A DNA stretch of 5,312 bases from Sulfurimonas sp. GTDB lineage: Bacteria > Campylobacterota > Campylobacteria > Campylobacterales > Sulfurimonadaceae. Where the stretch lies: NCBI GenBank assembly GCA_015663215.1, contig DQSP01000220.1, positions 1-5,312 on the forward strand. Direction: 5' to 3'. Below the pieces are notes generated by a model. The model ran no database searches. It worked only from the letters and a program-made list of their open reading frames with translations, and was not told the origin of the DNA. A program made the translations under genes and the position numbers. This document shows, piece by piece, positions 1 through 5,312 of the stretch. Each line of letters opens with the position of its first letter. The first letter of the stretch is position 1.

Positions 1-1325
1 GCAAGTTCTAGTGACTGGTCTGCGTTTAGACGTGGATCACAATGTGTATGATAACGAGAAGATAAATCTTCTTCAGTTACAGTAAAACTACCACCAATAC
101 ACTCAGTTACATTTTTACCTGTCATCTCTAAGTGAACACCACCAGCATGAGTTCCCTCAGCTTTATGGATTTGGAAAAATTCTTTCATCTCAGTAAGTAT
201 AGAATCTACTGGACGAGTTTTGTAGTTGTTTGAAGACTTGATAGTATTTCCGTGCATTGGGTCACATGACCATACAACTTTAATACCCTCTTTCTCTACA
301 GCTTTGATAAGTGCTGGCATACCACCACCATCTCTATTGCCACCAACTTTTCCAGCACCCATACGAACGATTACATTTAAGCGACCTGCTTCATTTTCTG
401 GGTTAAGCTCATTACATAGTTTTACTAAATCTTGTGGATCCATAGTTGGTCCAGCTTTTACACCGATAGGGTTTTTAACACCCTTTAAAAACTCAACATG
501 CGCACCGTCAAGTTGACGAGTTCTATCACCTATCCATAACATATGTGCTGATGTATCATACCAGTCACCAGTGATAGAATCTTTACGAGTAAATGCTTCT
601 TCATACGGCAGTAAAAGTGCTTCATGAGAAGTATAAAAGTCAGTCTCTCGAAGTGTTCTGTAAGTTTTTGAAGTTACACCACAAGCTTCCATAAAACGCA
701 GTGAGTTTTCAATCTCTTCTGCCATTTTTTCATACTTTTTACTTACTGCACCTTGATGTGCAAAGTCGAGTGTCCATTGGTGTACTTGGTGTAAGTCAGC
801 TAAACCACCCGATGCAAATGCACGGAGTAAGTTTTGTGTAGCTGAAGCTTGGTTGTAAGCTTTTACCATACGTTCTGGGTCTGGAATACGTGCCTCAGCT
901 GTAAACTCAGTACCGTTGATAATATCTCCACGGTATGAAGTAAGTGCAACACCATCAAAAGTTTCAGTATCACTTGAACGCGGCTTTGCAAACTGTCCAG
1001 CCATACGACCAACTTTAACAACAGGTAAACCACCAGAGTAAGTCATAACAACTGCCATTTGCATCATCGCTTTAAAAGTATCACGGATATTATCAGCATG
1101 GAACTCAGAAAAACTCTCCGCACAATCTCCACCTTGAAGTAAAAATGCTTTACCATTTGCTACATTACCGAGTTGTTCTTTAAGTGTGCGAGCTTCTCCC
1201 GCAAAAACAAGTGGTGGATAGTTTTTTAATTCACCCAAGACTTTTTTTAATGCATCTTGATCTGGGTAAGTTGGTTGCTGTAAAATTGGTTTTTCTCTCC
1301 AGCTAGAAGGAGTCCATATACTCAT
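1..1325 (-). CDS. Class II 3-deoxy-7-phosphoheptulonate (DAHP) synthase, 3' end cut by window edge
   Basis: The enzyme condenses phosphoenolpyruvate with erythrose 4-phosphate to make DAHP, the entry step of the shikimate pathway to aromatic amino acids, in the cytoplasm. The minus strand translates without a stop for 441 codons. The N-terminus ([13 protein letters not shown]) has the usual plant/bacterial class II opening. The four metal-site residues of this class are visible: Cys68 in GGDCAESF, His358 in CDPMHGNT, Glu400 in VHLEMTG and Asp430 in THCDPRLN. Other family blocks are [28 protein letters not shown] and [14 protein letters not shown]. The class usually runs about 450 residues, so only a few C-terminal codons are missing. 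The start is supported by AAGG (complement of 1334-1337) 8 nt upstream. It is divergent from the diguanylate cyclase gene. Identification is secure; the symbol (aroF, aroG or aroH) varies between genomes and is left blank. Confidence 0.96.
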   Translation of the reverse strand, partial: MSIWTPSSWREKPILQQPTYPDQDALKKVLGELKNYPPLVFAGEARTLKEQLGNVANGKAFLLQGGDCAESFSEFHADNIRDTFKAMMQMAVVMTYSGGLPVVKVGRMAGQFAKPRSSDTETFDGVALTSYRGDIINGTEFTAEARIPDPERMVKAYNQASATQNLLRAFASGGLADLHQVHQWTLDFAHQGAVSKKYEKMAEEIENSLRFMEACGVTSKTYRTLRETDFYTSHEALLLPYEEAFTRKDSITGDWYDTSAHMLWIGDRTRQLDGAHVEFLKGVKNPIGVKAGPTMDPQDLVKLCNELNPENEAGRLNVIVRMGAGKVGGNRDGGGMPALIKAVEKEGIKVVWSCDPMHGNTIKSSNNYKTRPVDSILTEMKEFFQIHKAEGTHAGGVHLEMTGKNVTECIGGSFTVTEEDLSSRYHTHCDPRLNADQSLEL

Positions 1326-1354
1326 AATAATAACCTTAAATAATAATTTTTTTG

Positions 1355-1360
1355 ATTTTA
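1355..1360 (-). promoter_or_regulatory. Candidate -10 box for the DAHP synthase gene
   Basis: On the minus strand TAAAAT lies 29 nt before the start codon, preceded by a T-rich stretch (GGGTTTTTTAGC). This resembles the housekeeping promoters of Campylobacterota, which have a good -10 box and T-rich upstream DNA but usually no clear -35 box. It is the best match in the short upstream region, but in DNA this AT-rich a match by chance is possible. Confidence 0.4.
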
Positions 1361-1397
1361 GCTAAAAAACCCTAAATCTACCATTATTCACGAGTAT

Positions 1398-1437
1398 TTT
1401 ATGCTTAAATATTTCACAAAAGTTTTATTTATGCTTA
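1398..1437. repeat. Exact 10-bp direct repeat in the divergent intergenic region
   Basis: TTTATGCTTA occurs at 1398-1407 and again at 1428-1437, a 30-bp period, close to three helical turns. Both copies lie upstream of the candidate -10 box at 1445-1450 and inside the apparent 5' extension of the cyclase reading frame, supporting the view that this stretch is non-coding. Paired sites on one face of the helix would suit a dimeric or tandem-binding regulator; no known regulator is recognised. Confidence 0.45.
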
Positions 1438-1444
1438 TTAAAGA

Positions 1445-1450
1445 TATAAT
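1445..1450 (+). promoter_or_regulatory. Candidate -10 box for the diguanylate cyclase-cvpA-fur-lysS operon
   Basis: A perfect TATAAT lies 28 nt before the proposed start codon at 1479, predicting transcription start near 1456-1458 and a leader of about 20 nt. T-rich DNA (GTTTTATTT, 1422-1430) lies upstream in place of a clear -35 box, as is usual in this group. It is the only strong promoter seen ahead of the four-gene run. Its position downstream of the ATG at 1401 argues against that codon as the start. Confidence 0.6.
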
Positions 1451-1468
1451 ATCATCATATTTTACACT

Positions 1469-1473
1469 AGGGA
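1469..1473 (+). promoter_or_regulatory. Ribosome binding site deciding the diguanylate cyclase start
   Basis: AGGGA is 5 nt before the ATG at 1479. No comparable purine-rich site precedes the alternative in-frame ATG at 1401, where the upstream DNA is CACGAGTATTTT. This favours the shorter protein. Confidence 0.75.
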
Positions 1474-1478
1474 TATAT

Positions 1479-2405
1479 ATGAAAAAAGAAGACCTCAAGT
1501 CTCTCATTCACCAAATGCACAAAGAATTGATAGAAAATATTGATGCTCATGAGCACCCATCAAAAGAACAAGTTGTAACTTATCTTCAAGATGCTACAAA
1601 TGCGATTGCTTCTCTTAAAGAAGATTCTCTTAATGACTTAGAAAGAAGTAAAATGATGTTTACAAACGAGTACAGAGAGATTGCTAAAGAGTCTTTAGTA
1701 TCCTATGCAACTAGTAATAGTGCTTTTGAAGAATTAGCACAGATACATGAAGAAACACTTACTTCTGCTATTGATTCACAGATTGACCTTCCATCGCTCA
1801 CTCAAAAATTTACAGATCTTCAAAAGCAGATGTTCTCAGAAATTGAAAAAGCAAATTCTGTCATCGCTGACTTAACTACACAGGTAAATACACTAGAAAG
1901 GAACTCTAATCTCGACTCCCTAACAAAAGTTTTTAATCGTAGGGCTTTAACAACATACCTTGAGCGATTATGCGAGAAAAAGACTATTCCATACGAATTG
2001 CATCTATTAATGTTAGATATAGATGACTTCAAAGTGATAAATGACACATTTGGACATATCGCTGGCGATAAAGTACTTATATTTATTTCAAAAATTTTAA
2101 GAAGTACTCTTAGAGATGGGGATAAAGTATTTAGATATGGTGGAGAAGAATTTGTAATCATCCTCAACAGAATAACTCCAGAAGTCTGTCTAGAAGTAAC
2201 GAATAGAATTCTTAATCTAATCAGGTCAAACCAGTTGATATATCAAGGAAACACTTTAAATATCACCATGAGTATTGGAGCAACTCAGTACTCTAGTGGG
2301 GATACACCTGAAGATATTATAAATAGAGCGGATAAAGCACTTTACAGATCAAAACAAAATGGAAAAGATCAAATGAATTCAGAAATGGCTCCTAATGGAA
2401 ATTAA
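1479..2405 (+). CDS. Soluble GGDEF diguanylate cyclase with helical N-terminal region
   Basis: A predicted diguanylate cyclase, making cyclic di-GMP from two GTP in the cytoplasm. From ATG 1479 the protein has 308 residues. Residues 1-140 are charged and mostly helical, with probable coiled coil near 115-140, no transmembrane segment and no sensor domain I recognise. The GGDEF domain starts at the usual D-x-LT-x-x-x-NRR block (Asp146) and continues through LDIDDF (metal-binding Asp180) to an intact GGEEF signature at 221-225. An RxxD inhibitory site (RDGD, 212-215) sits five residues before the signature, so product feedback inhibition is expected. The frame is open back to ATG 1401, but the added 26 residues cover a perfect -10 box and lack a ribosome binding site, so I treat them as non-coding. 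The end overlaps cvpA by 11 bp, suggesting translational coupling. Catalytic assignment is firm from motifs; the input signal is unknown. Confidence 0.93.
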   Translation: MKKEDLKSLIHQMHKELIENIDAHEHPSKEQVVTYLQDATNAIASLKEDSLNDLERSKMMFTNEYREIAKESLVSYATSNSAFEELAQIHEETLTSAIDSQIDLPSLTQKFTDLQKQMFSEIEKANSVIADLTTQVNTLERNSNLDSLTKVFNRRALTTYLERLCEKKTIPYELHLLMLDIDDFKVINDTFGHIAGDKVLIFISKILRSTLRDGDKVFRYGGEEFVIILNRITPEVCLEVTNRILNLIRSNQLIYQGNTLNITMSIGATQYSSGDTPEDIINRADKALYRSKQNGKDQMNSEMAPNGN

Positions 2406-3036
2406 TTATTTTGATGTTGTAGCAGCAATTATTATTTTACTACTTGGACTCAAAGGAATTATTAACGGATTTTTTAAAGAACTTTTTGGTCTAATAGGGA
2501 TAATAGGTGGTCTTTTTATTGCTTCGCGTTTTGGTGATTCTGTAGGGGAGTACTTAAACGAGCTAATCTTTAACTTTTCCTCACCTTCAGCTGTAAGCTT
2601 TTTAGGATTTTTAACTACTCTAGCGATTTTTTGGTTACTAATGATTCTGATTGGTTATGCCTTTAAAAAGCTTAGTTCACTTAGTGGTCTTGGTCCCGTT
2701 GATAGGATTTTAGGATTTGTCTTTGGTGCAAGTAAGTTTTTCCTTATCGCTGCAGTTATAGCCCATGCCGCATACAATATTAAAGCCGTAAAACCAACAC
2801 TAGATTCTGTGATGGAAACAAGTATTTTATTCCCTATTATGGTTGCATCTGGTGCTTTTATCATGAAAATAGACCCTGTTGGTTTAAGCCAAGATATAAA
2901 TGCGACAATCGAGAAAGGTGCAGAGGTGATAAAAAATAAAACGGATACTCTTATCAGCCAAAGTGCTAAAGAAGAGATACAAAAGATTCAAGATCAACTA
3001 AAAGATGAAATCTCAAAACAGACAAAAGAGAAGTAA
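2395..3036 (+). CDS. cvpA: CvpA family inner-membrane protein
   Basis: A 213-residue membrane protein of the CvpA family, named for a requirement in colicin V production in E. coli; its molecular function is not settled, though links to envelope integrity and stress tolerance are reported for the family. Four hydrophobic segments are visible at about residues 7-27, 30-46, 65-90 and 105-127. The family pattern is present: an Asp near the start of segment 1 (Asp7), the G-x-x-x-G-F-F-K-E block at 21-29, and P-V-D-R-x-x-G-F-x-F-G at 101-111. Residues 170-213 are polar, Lys/Glu-rich and probably helical in the cytoplasm. The ATG lies inside the last codons of the diguanylate cyclase gene with no good ribosome binding site (CAGAAATGGCTCCTA), so translation is probably coupled to the upstream gene. 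fur follows after 1 bp. Family assignment is good; function in this organism is unknown. Confidence 0.88.
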   Translation: MEINYFDVVAAIIILLLGLKGIINGFFKELFGLIGIIGGLFIASRFGDSVGEYLNELIFNFSSPSAVSFLGFLTTLAIFWLLMILIGYAFKKLSSLSGLGPVDRILGFVFGASKFFLIAAVIAHAAYNIKAVKPTLDSVMETSILFPIMVASGAFIMKIDPVGLSQDINATIEKGAEVIKNKTDTLISQSAKEEIQKIQDQLKDEISKQTKEK

Positions 3037-3037
3037 T

Positions 3038-3520
3038 ATGAATACTGTAAACACAAACTTTAACCATAAAACAATTGAATATGAACAGTTACTAATTGAC
3101 TTTAAAGCACTTTTAAAAAAGAATAATTTAAAATTTACTATTCAACGTGAAGTTATACTAGAAACACTTTATGATTCGGATGAGCACCTTACACCAGAAG
3201 CTCTTCATCATCTCATACAAGAAAAACAGCCTGACTTAAAAACAGGTATAGCAACTGTTTACAGAACACTTGCATTACTCGAAGAGTCCCATGTTGTAAG
3301 CTCACTCTCCTTTGGAGCACAAGGTAAAAAGTATGAACTCGGAGCAAAAGAGCATCATGACCACCTTATACGTACAGAGTGTGGAAAAATTACAGAGTTT
3401 GTTGATGAAGAGATTGAAAAACGCCAACACTCCATAACAAACGAACTTAACTTTAAAATGAGTGATCACTCTATGCAAATATATGGTACTTGTTCAGAGT
3501 GCCAAGAAAAAAAGATATAA
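3038..3520 (+). CDS. fur: Ferric uptake regulator Fur, one structural-zinc cysteine replaced by Arg
   Basis: A cytoplasmic Fe(II)-responsive repressor of iron acquisition genes, 160 residues from ATG 3038. The N-terminal winged helix includes LKFTIQREVILETLY (31-45) and the recognition-helix block GIATVYRTLALLEE (70-83). The C-terminal dimerisation and metal domain carries KKYEL (97-101) and HHDHL (106-110); His50, Glu100, His107 and His109 fit the regulatory metal site of the family. The structural zinc site normally uses two CxxC pairs: here the second (Cys152, Cys155) is intact, but the first reads RTEC, with Arg112 (CGT) in place of Cys and only Cys115 left. The sequence resembles C. jejuni Fur along its length, favouring Fur over PerR or Zur. 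An in-frame ATG at 3005 would overlap cvpA by 32 bp; 3038 is preferred because AAGAG (3026-3030) is well placed and it follows the cvpA stop directly. It is probably co-transcribed with cvpA and lysS. Confidence 0.92.
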   Translation: MNTVNTNFNHKTIEYEQLLIDFKALLKKNNLKFTIQREVILETLYDSDEHLTPEALHHLIQEKQPDLKTGIATVYRTLALLEESHVVSSLSFGAQGKKYELGAKEHHDHLIRTECGKITEFVDEEIEKRQHSITNELNFKMSDHSMQIYGTCSECQEKKI

Positions 3521-3524
3521 AAAA

Positions 3525-3530
3525 AAGGGA
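3525..3530 (+). promoter_or_regulatory. Ribosome binding site of lysS
   Basis: AAGGGA lies 8 nt before the lysS ATG in the 18-bp fur-lysS gap. It is the strongest Shine-Dalgarno match in the operon, so lysS can be initiated independently even though it shares the transcript. Confidence 0.75.
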
Positions 3531-3538
3531 AATCAACA

Positions 3539-5044
3539 ATGTTTGATAATAAATTTGTACAACAAAGAATAGAAAAAGCAAAACTACTAAAAGAAGCGGG
3601 ATTTAATCCATACTCAAATGAGTCTAAACGAAACACTACTATAGAGAAGTACTTAAATGTTAACTCAGATATAGCTGATATGGAAGATAAACGCGATGAG
3701 AAACGCCACTACATAGTAAGTGGTCGTATTAAACTTTTACGTGTTATGGGAAAAGCTTCATTTGTTAAGATAGAAGATGAGTCTGGTATGTTACAAGTTT
3801 ATGTAACTCGTGACAATCTCCCAGAAGATTTTTATAACACTATGTTTAAGAAAAATATCGAAGTTGGAGATATCATTGAAGTTGGTGGTTTTCCTTTTGT
3901 AACTGGTAAGGGTGAGCTTTCTCTTCATGTAGATACTTTTACTTTACTTACAAAGGCTATTAGCCCACTTCCTGAGAAGTTTCATGGAGTGACAGATAAA
4001 GAGATTCGCTACCGTAAACGCTACCTTGACCTTATTATGAATGCAGAAGTACGTAAAACTTTTCAAACTCGATCTAAAGTTATCTCTCTTACTCGTCACT
4101 TCTTTGAGGACAAAGGTTTCTTAGAAGTGGAAACTCCAATGATGCACCCAATCGCAGGTGGGGCAAACGCAAAACCATTTGTAACACACCATAATGCACT
4201 TGGCATAGATAGATTTTTAAGAATCGCTCCAGAGTTATACCTTAAGCGTTTAATCGTTGGTGGCTTTGAAGCAGTTTTTGAAATCAACCGTTGTTTTAGA
4301 AATGAAGGTATGGATGCAACACATAATCCTGAATTTACTTCTATCGAGTTTTACTGGGCTTATAAAACATATAAAGATTTAATAGAAATTACAAAAGAGT
4401 ATTTTCAGTATCTTTTTGAGCATTTAAACCTTCCAACACAACTCCCTTATGGAGATATGATAGTAAACTTTGACAATTTCCAAGAGATTCCGCTTATTGA
4501 GTCGCTTACTACTATTGGTGGTGTTCCCCCCGAGTCTACTCAAACTAAAGAAGCTATTATTGCATACTTAAAGACTCAAAACATCACTGTAAAACCTAAC
4601 TTAAACTTAGGGCAACTTCAAGGCGAACTATTTGACCTTTATGTTGAAGAGAAGCTCATCGACCCTACTTTTATCACAGAGTATCCAGTCGAGATTTCTC
4701 CACTTGCTCGTCGTAGTGATGAAAACCCGGCTATTACTGAGCGTTTTGAGCTCTTTATCGCTGGTCGGGAGATTGCCAATGCATTTTCTGAGTTAAACGA
4801 TCCTATTGATCAACTTTCGCGTTTTGAAGGTCAGATGGATGCAAAAGATTGTGGTGATGATGAAGCACATGAGATGGATAGTGACTTTGTTGAAGCGCTT
4901 AGTTATGGTATGGCTCCAACAGCAGGTCAAGGTATAGGTATAGATAGACTTGTAATGTTACTTACAAATGAGCATAGCATTCGTGATGTTCTTCTCTTCC
5001 CAGCAATGAAACCGATTAATCTTGAGTGCCCCAAAGAAGATTAA
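3539..5044 (+). CDS. lysS: Lysyl-tRNA synthetase, class II
   Basis: The enzyme attaches lysine to tRNA-Lys using ATP, an essential cytoplasmic step of translation. The 501-residue length is normal for bacterial class II LysRS. An OB-fold anticodon-binding domain spans roughly residues 60-145 ([19 protein letters not shown] onward). The class II catalytic core follows: motif 1 region with [10 protein letters not shown] (193-202) and GGANAKPF, motif 2 with [20 protein letters not shown] (from Phe253, ATP-contacting Arg254), and motif 3 with GIGIDRL (465-471, Arg470). [14 protein letters not shown], typical of LysRS, separates it from AspRS and AsnRS. No truncation or odd residue is seen. It lies 18 bp after fur, the same fur-lysS order as in C. 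jejuni, and is the last gene of the apparent operon. Identification is essentially certain. Confidence 0.98.
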   Translation: MFDNKFVQQRIEKAKLLKEAGFNPYSNESKRNTTIEKYLNVNSDIADMEDKRDEKRHYIVSGRIKLLRVMGKASFVKIEDESGMLQVYVTRDNLPEDFYNTMFKKNIEVGDIIEVGGFPFVTGKGELSLHVDTFTLLTKAISPLPEKFHGVTDKEIRYRKRYLDLIMNAEVRKTFQTRSKVISLTRHFFEDKGFLEVETPMMHPIAGGANAKPFVTHHNALGIDRFLRIAPELYLKRLIVGGFEAVFEINRCFRNEGMDATHNPEFTSIEFYWAYKTYKDLIEITKEYFQYLFEHLNLPTQLPYGDMIVNFDNFQEIPLIESLTTIGGVPPESTQTKEAIIAYLKTQNITVKPNLNLGQLQGELFDLYVEEKLIDPTFITEYPVEISPLARRSDENPAITERFELFIAGREIANAFSELNDPIDQLSRFEGQMDAKDCGDDEAHEMDSDFVEALSYGMAPTAGQGIGIDRLVMLLTNEHSIRDVLLFPAMKPINLECPKED

Positions 5045-5057
5045 AGGTTTTATTACT

Positions 5058-5063
5058 TATAAT
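5058..5063 (+). promoter_or_regulatory. Candidate -10 box for the gene starting at 5106
   Basis: TATAAT lies 42 nt before the ATG at 5106 with T-rich DNA (GGTTTTATTAC) before it, in a 61-bp gap after lysS. No hairpin terminator is visible between lysS and this box, so the downstream gene may be read from both its own promoter and lysS read-through. Confidence 0.5.
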
Positions 5064-5105
5064 GCTATTTATCTCTAATTACTTTTAACAAAAAGGCTTT
5101 GCATA

Positions 5106-5312
5106 ATGAAGAAAATTTTACTTTATGTTCTTATAATTTCGCAAGTTAATCTTTTTGCAGAGTCTATAATTTCTTTAGATTTTCTTGATTCTATTGCCAC
5201 AAATGGAGAGGATTTTACACTCTGGATGGCACTTTTTGGTCTTGGAATAATTAGCTTTTTCGCACTTTTCTTATCTTCAGATAAAATTGAAAAGTTTAAA
5301 AAGAAGCAAAAA
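5106..5312 (+). CDS. Membrane-anchored protein of unknown function, 3' end cut by window edge
   Basis: I do not recognise this gene. The first 69 codons are open to the window edge. Residues 1-18 (MKKILLYVLIISQVNLFA) look like a Sec signal peptide with likely cleavage before Glu19. A short polar, probably periplasmic stretch (19-37) follows, then one strong transmembrane segment at about 38-58 (LWMALFGLGIISFFALFLSS), then a Lys-rich stretch (KIEKFKKKQK) that by the positive-inside rule enters the cytoplasm. This N-terminal layout would suit a membrane-anchored protein with a cytoplasmic domain after the cut, possibly signalling, but nothing visible proves it. The start has AAAAGG (5091-5096) 9 nt upstream and a candidate -10 box at 5058-5063. 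It is on the same strand as lysS. Confidence 0.8.
   Translation, partial: MKKILLYVLIISQVNLFAESIISLDFLDSIATNGEDFTLWMALFGLGIISFFALFLSSDKIEKFKKKQK

Noticed and set aside
226..516. 96-codon plus-strand open frame
   Set aside because: It lies wholly inside the DAHP synthase gene on the other strand, is Pro/Ser-rich low-complexity protein, and has no ribosome binding site or family resemblance.
1820..2167. 115-codon minus-strand open frame
   Set aside because: It is antisense to the diguanylate cyclase gene, whose motifs (LDIDDF, GGEEF) are clear on the plus strand.
2655..2864. 69-codon minus-strand open frame
   Set aside because: It is antisense to the cvpA gene and shows no independent coding support.
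2895..2900. TATAAA within cvpA as an internal promoter for fur
   Set aside because: It is a short match inside AT-rich coding DNA about 140 nt from fur with no other promoter feature; chance is the simpler explanation.
3005..3037. Earlier in-frame start for fur adding 11 residues
   Set aside because: The added residues (MKSQNRQKRSN) overlap the cvpA 3' end, have only a weak ribosome binding site, and have no counterpart in Campylobacter Fur.
3514..3519. TATAAA at the end of fur as a separate lysS promoter
   Set aside because: Transcription would start at or after the lysS ribosome binding site (3525-3530), leaving no usable leader; the match probably reflects local A-richness.
4096..4287. 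63-codon minus-strand open frame
   Set aside because: It is antisense to the strongly conserved motif 1 to motif 2 region of lysS.
5045..5105. Rho-independent terminator after lysS
   Set aside because: No GC-rich hairpin followed by a T-run is present; the only GC-containing piece (AAAGGCTTT) is too short to form a stable stem and overlaps the next gene's ribosome binding site.

Overview
The window looks like a chromosomal, housekeeping stretch from an AT-rich member of the Campylobacterota (epsilonproteobacteria), most likely a Sulfurimonas-like organism. This is judged from remembered family resemblance, not a search. The clues are a class II DAHP synthase, a Fur protein resembling that of Campylobacter, fur immediately followed by a class II lysS (as in Campylobacter jejuni), and low-GC codon use throughout.

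Layout. On the minus strand, 1-1325 holds nearly all of a class II DAHP synthase gene (first step of the shikimate pathway), cut by the left edge only a few codons before its expected end. A 153-bp divergent intergenic region (1326-1478) follows, with a candidate promoter for each direction. On the plus strand there are four tightly packed genes: a soluble GGDEF diguanylate cyclase (best start 1479, not the earlier in-frame ATG at 1401), a CvpA-family membrane protein overlapping it by 11 bp, a Fur-family metalloregulator beginning 1 bp after the cvpA stop, and lysS 18 bp after fur. After a 61-bp gap with its own candidate -10 box, a gene for a small membrane-anchored protein starts at 5106 and runs off the right edge.

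How the genes relate. The spacing implies one transcript carrying a c-di-GMP synthase, a membrane protein of unclear function, an iron regulator and a lysyl-tRNA synthetase. fur-lysS is a known Campylobacterota pairing; coupling of a GGDEF gene and cvpA to it is the less standard part. No mobile element, CRISPR array, RNA gene or convincing terminator was found. I do not see a new multi-gene system here. The most notable details are a Fur protein in which one of the four structural-zinc cysteines is replaced by Arg (a one-base difference from Cys), and an exact 10-bp direct repeat, 30 bp apart, upstream of the cyclase promoter.
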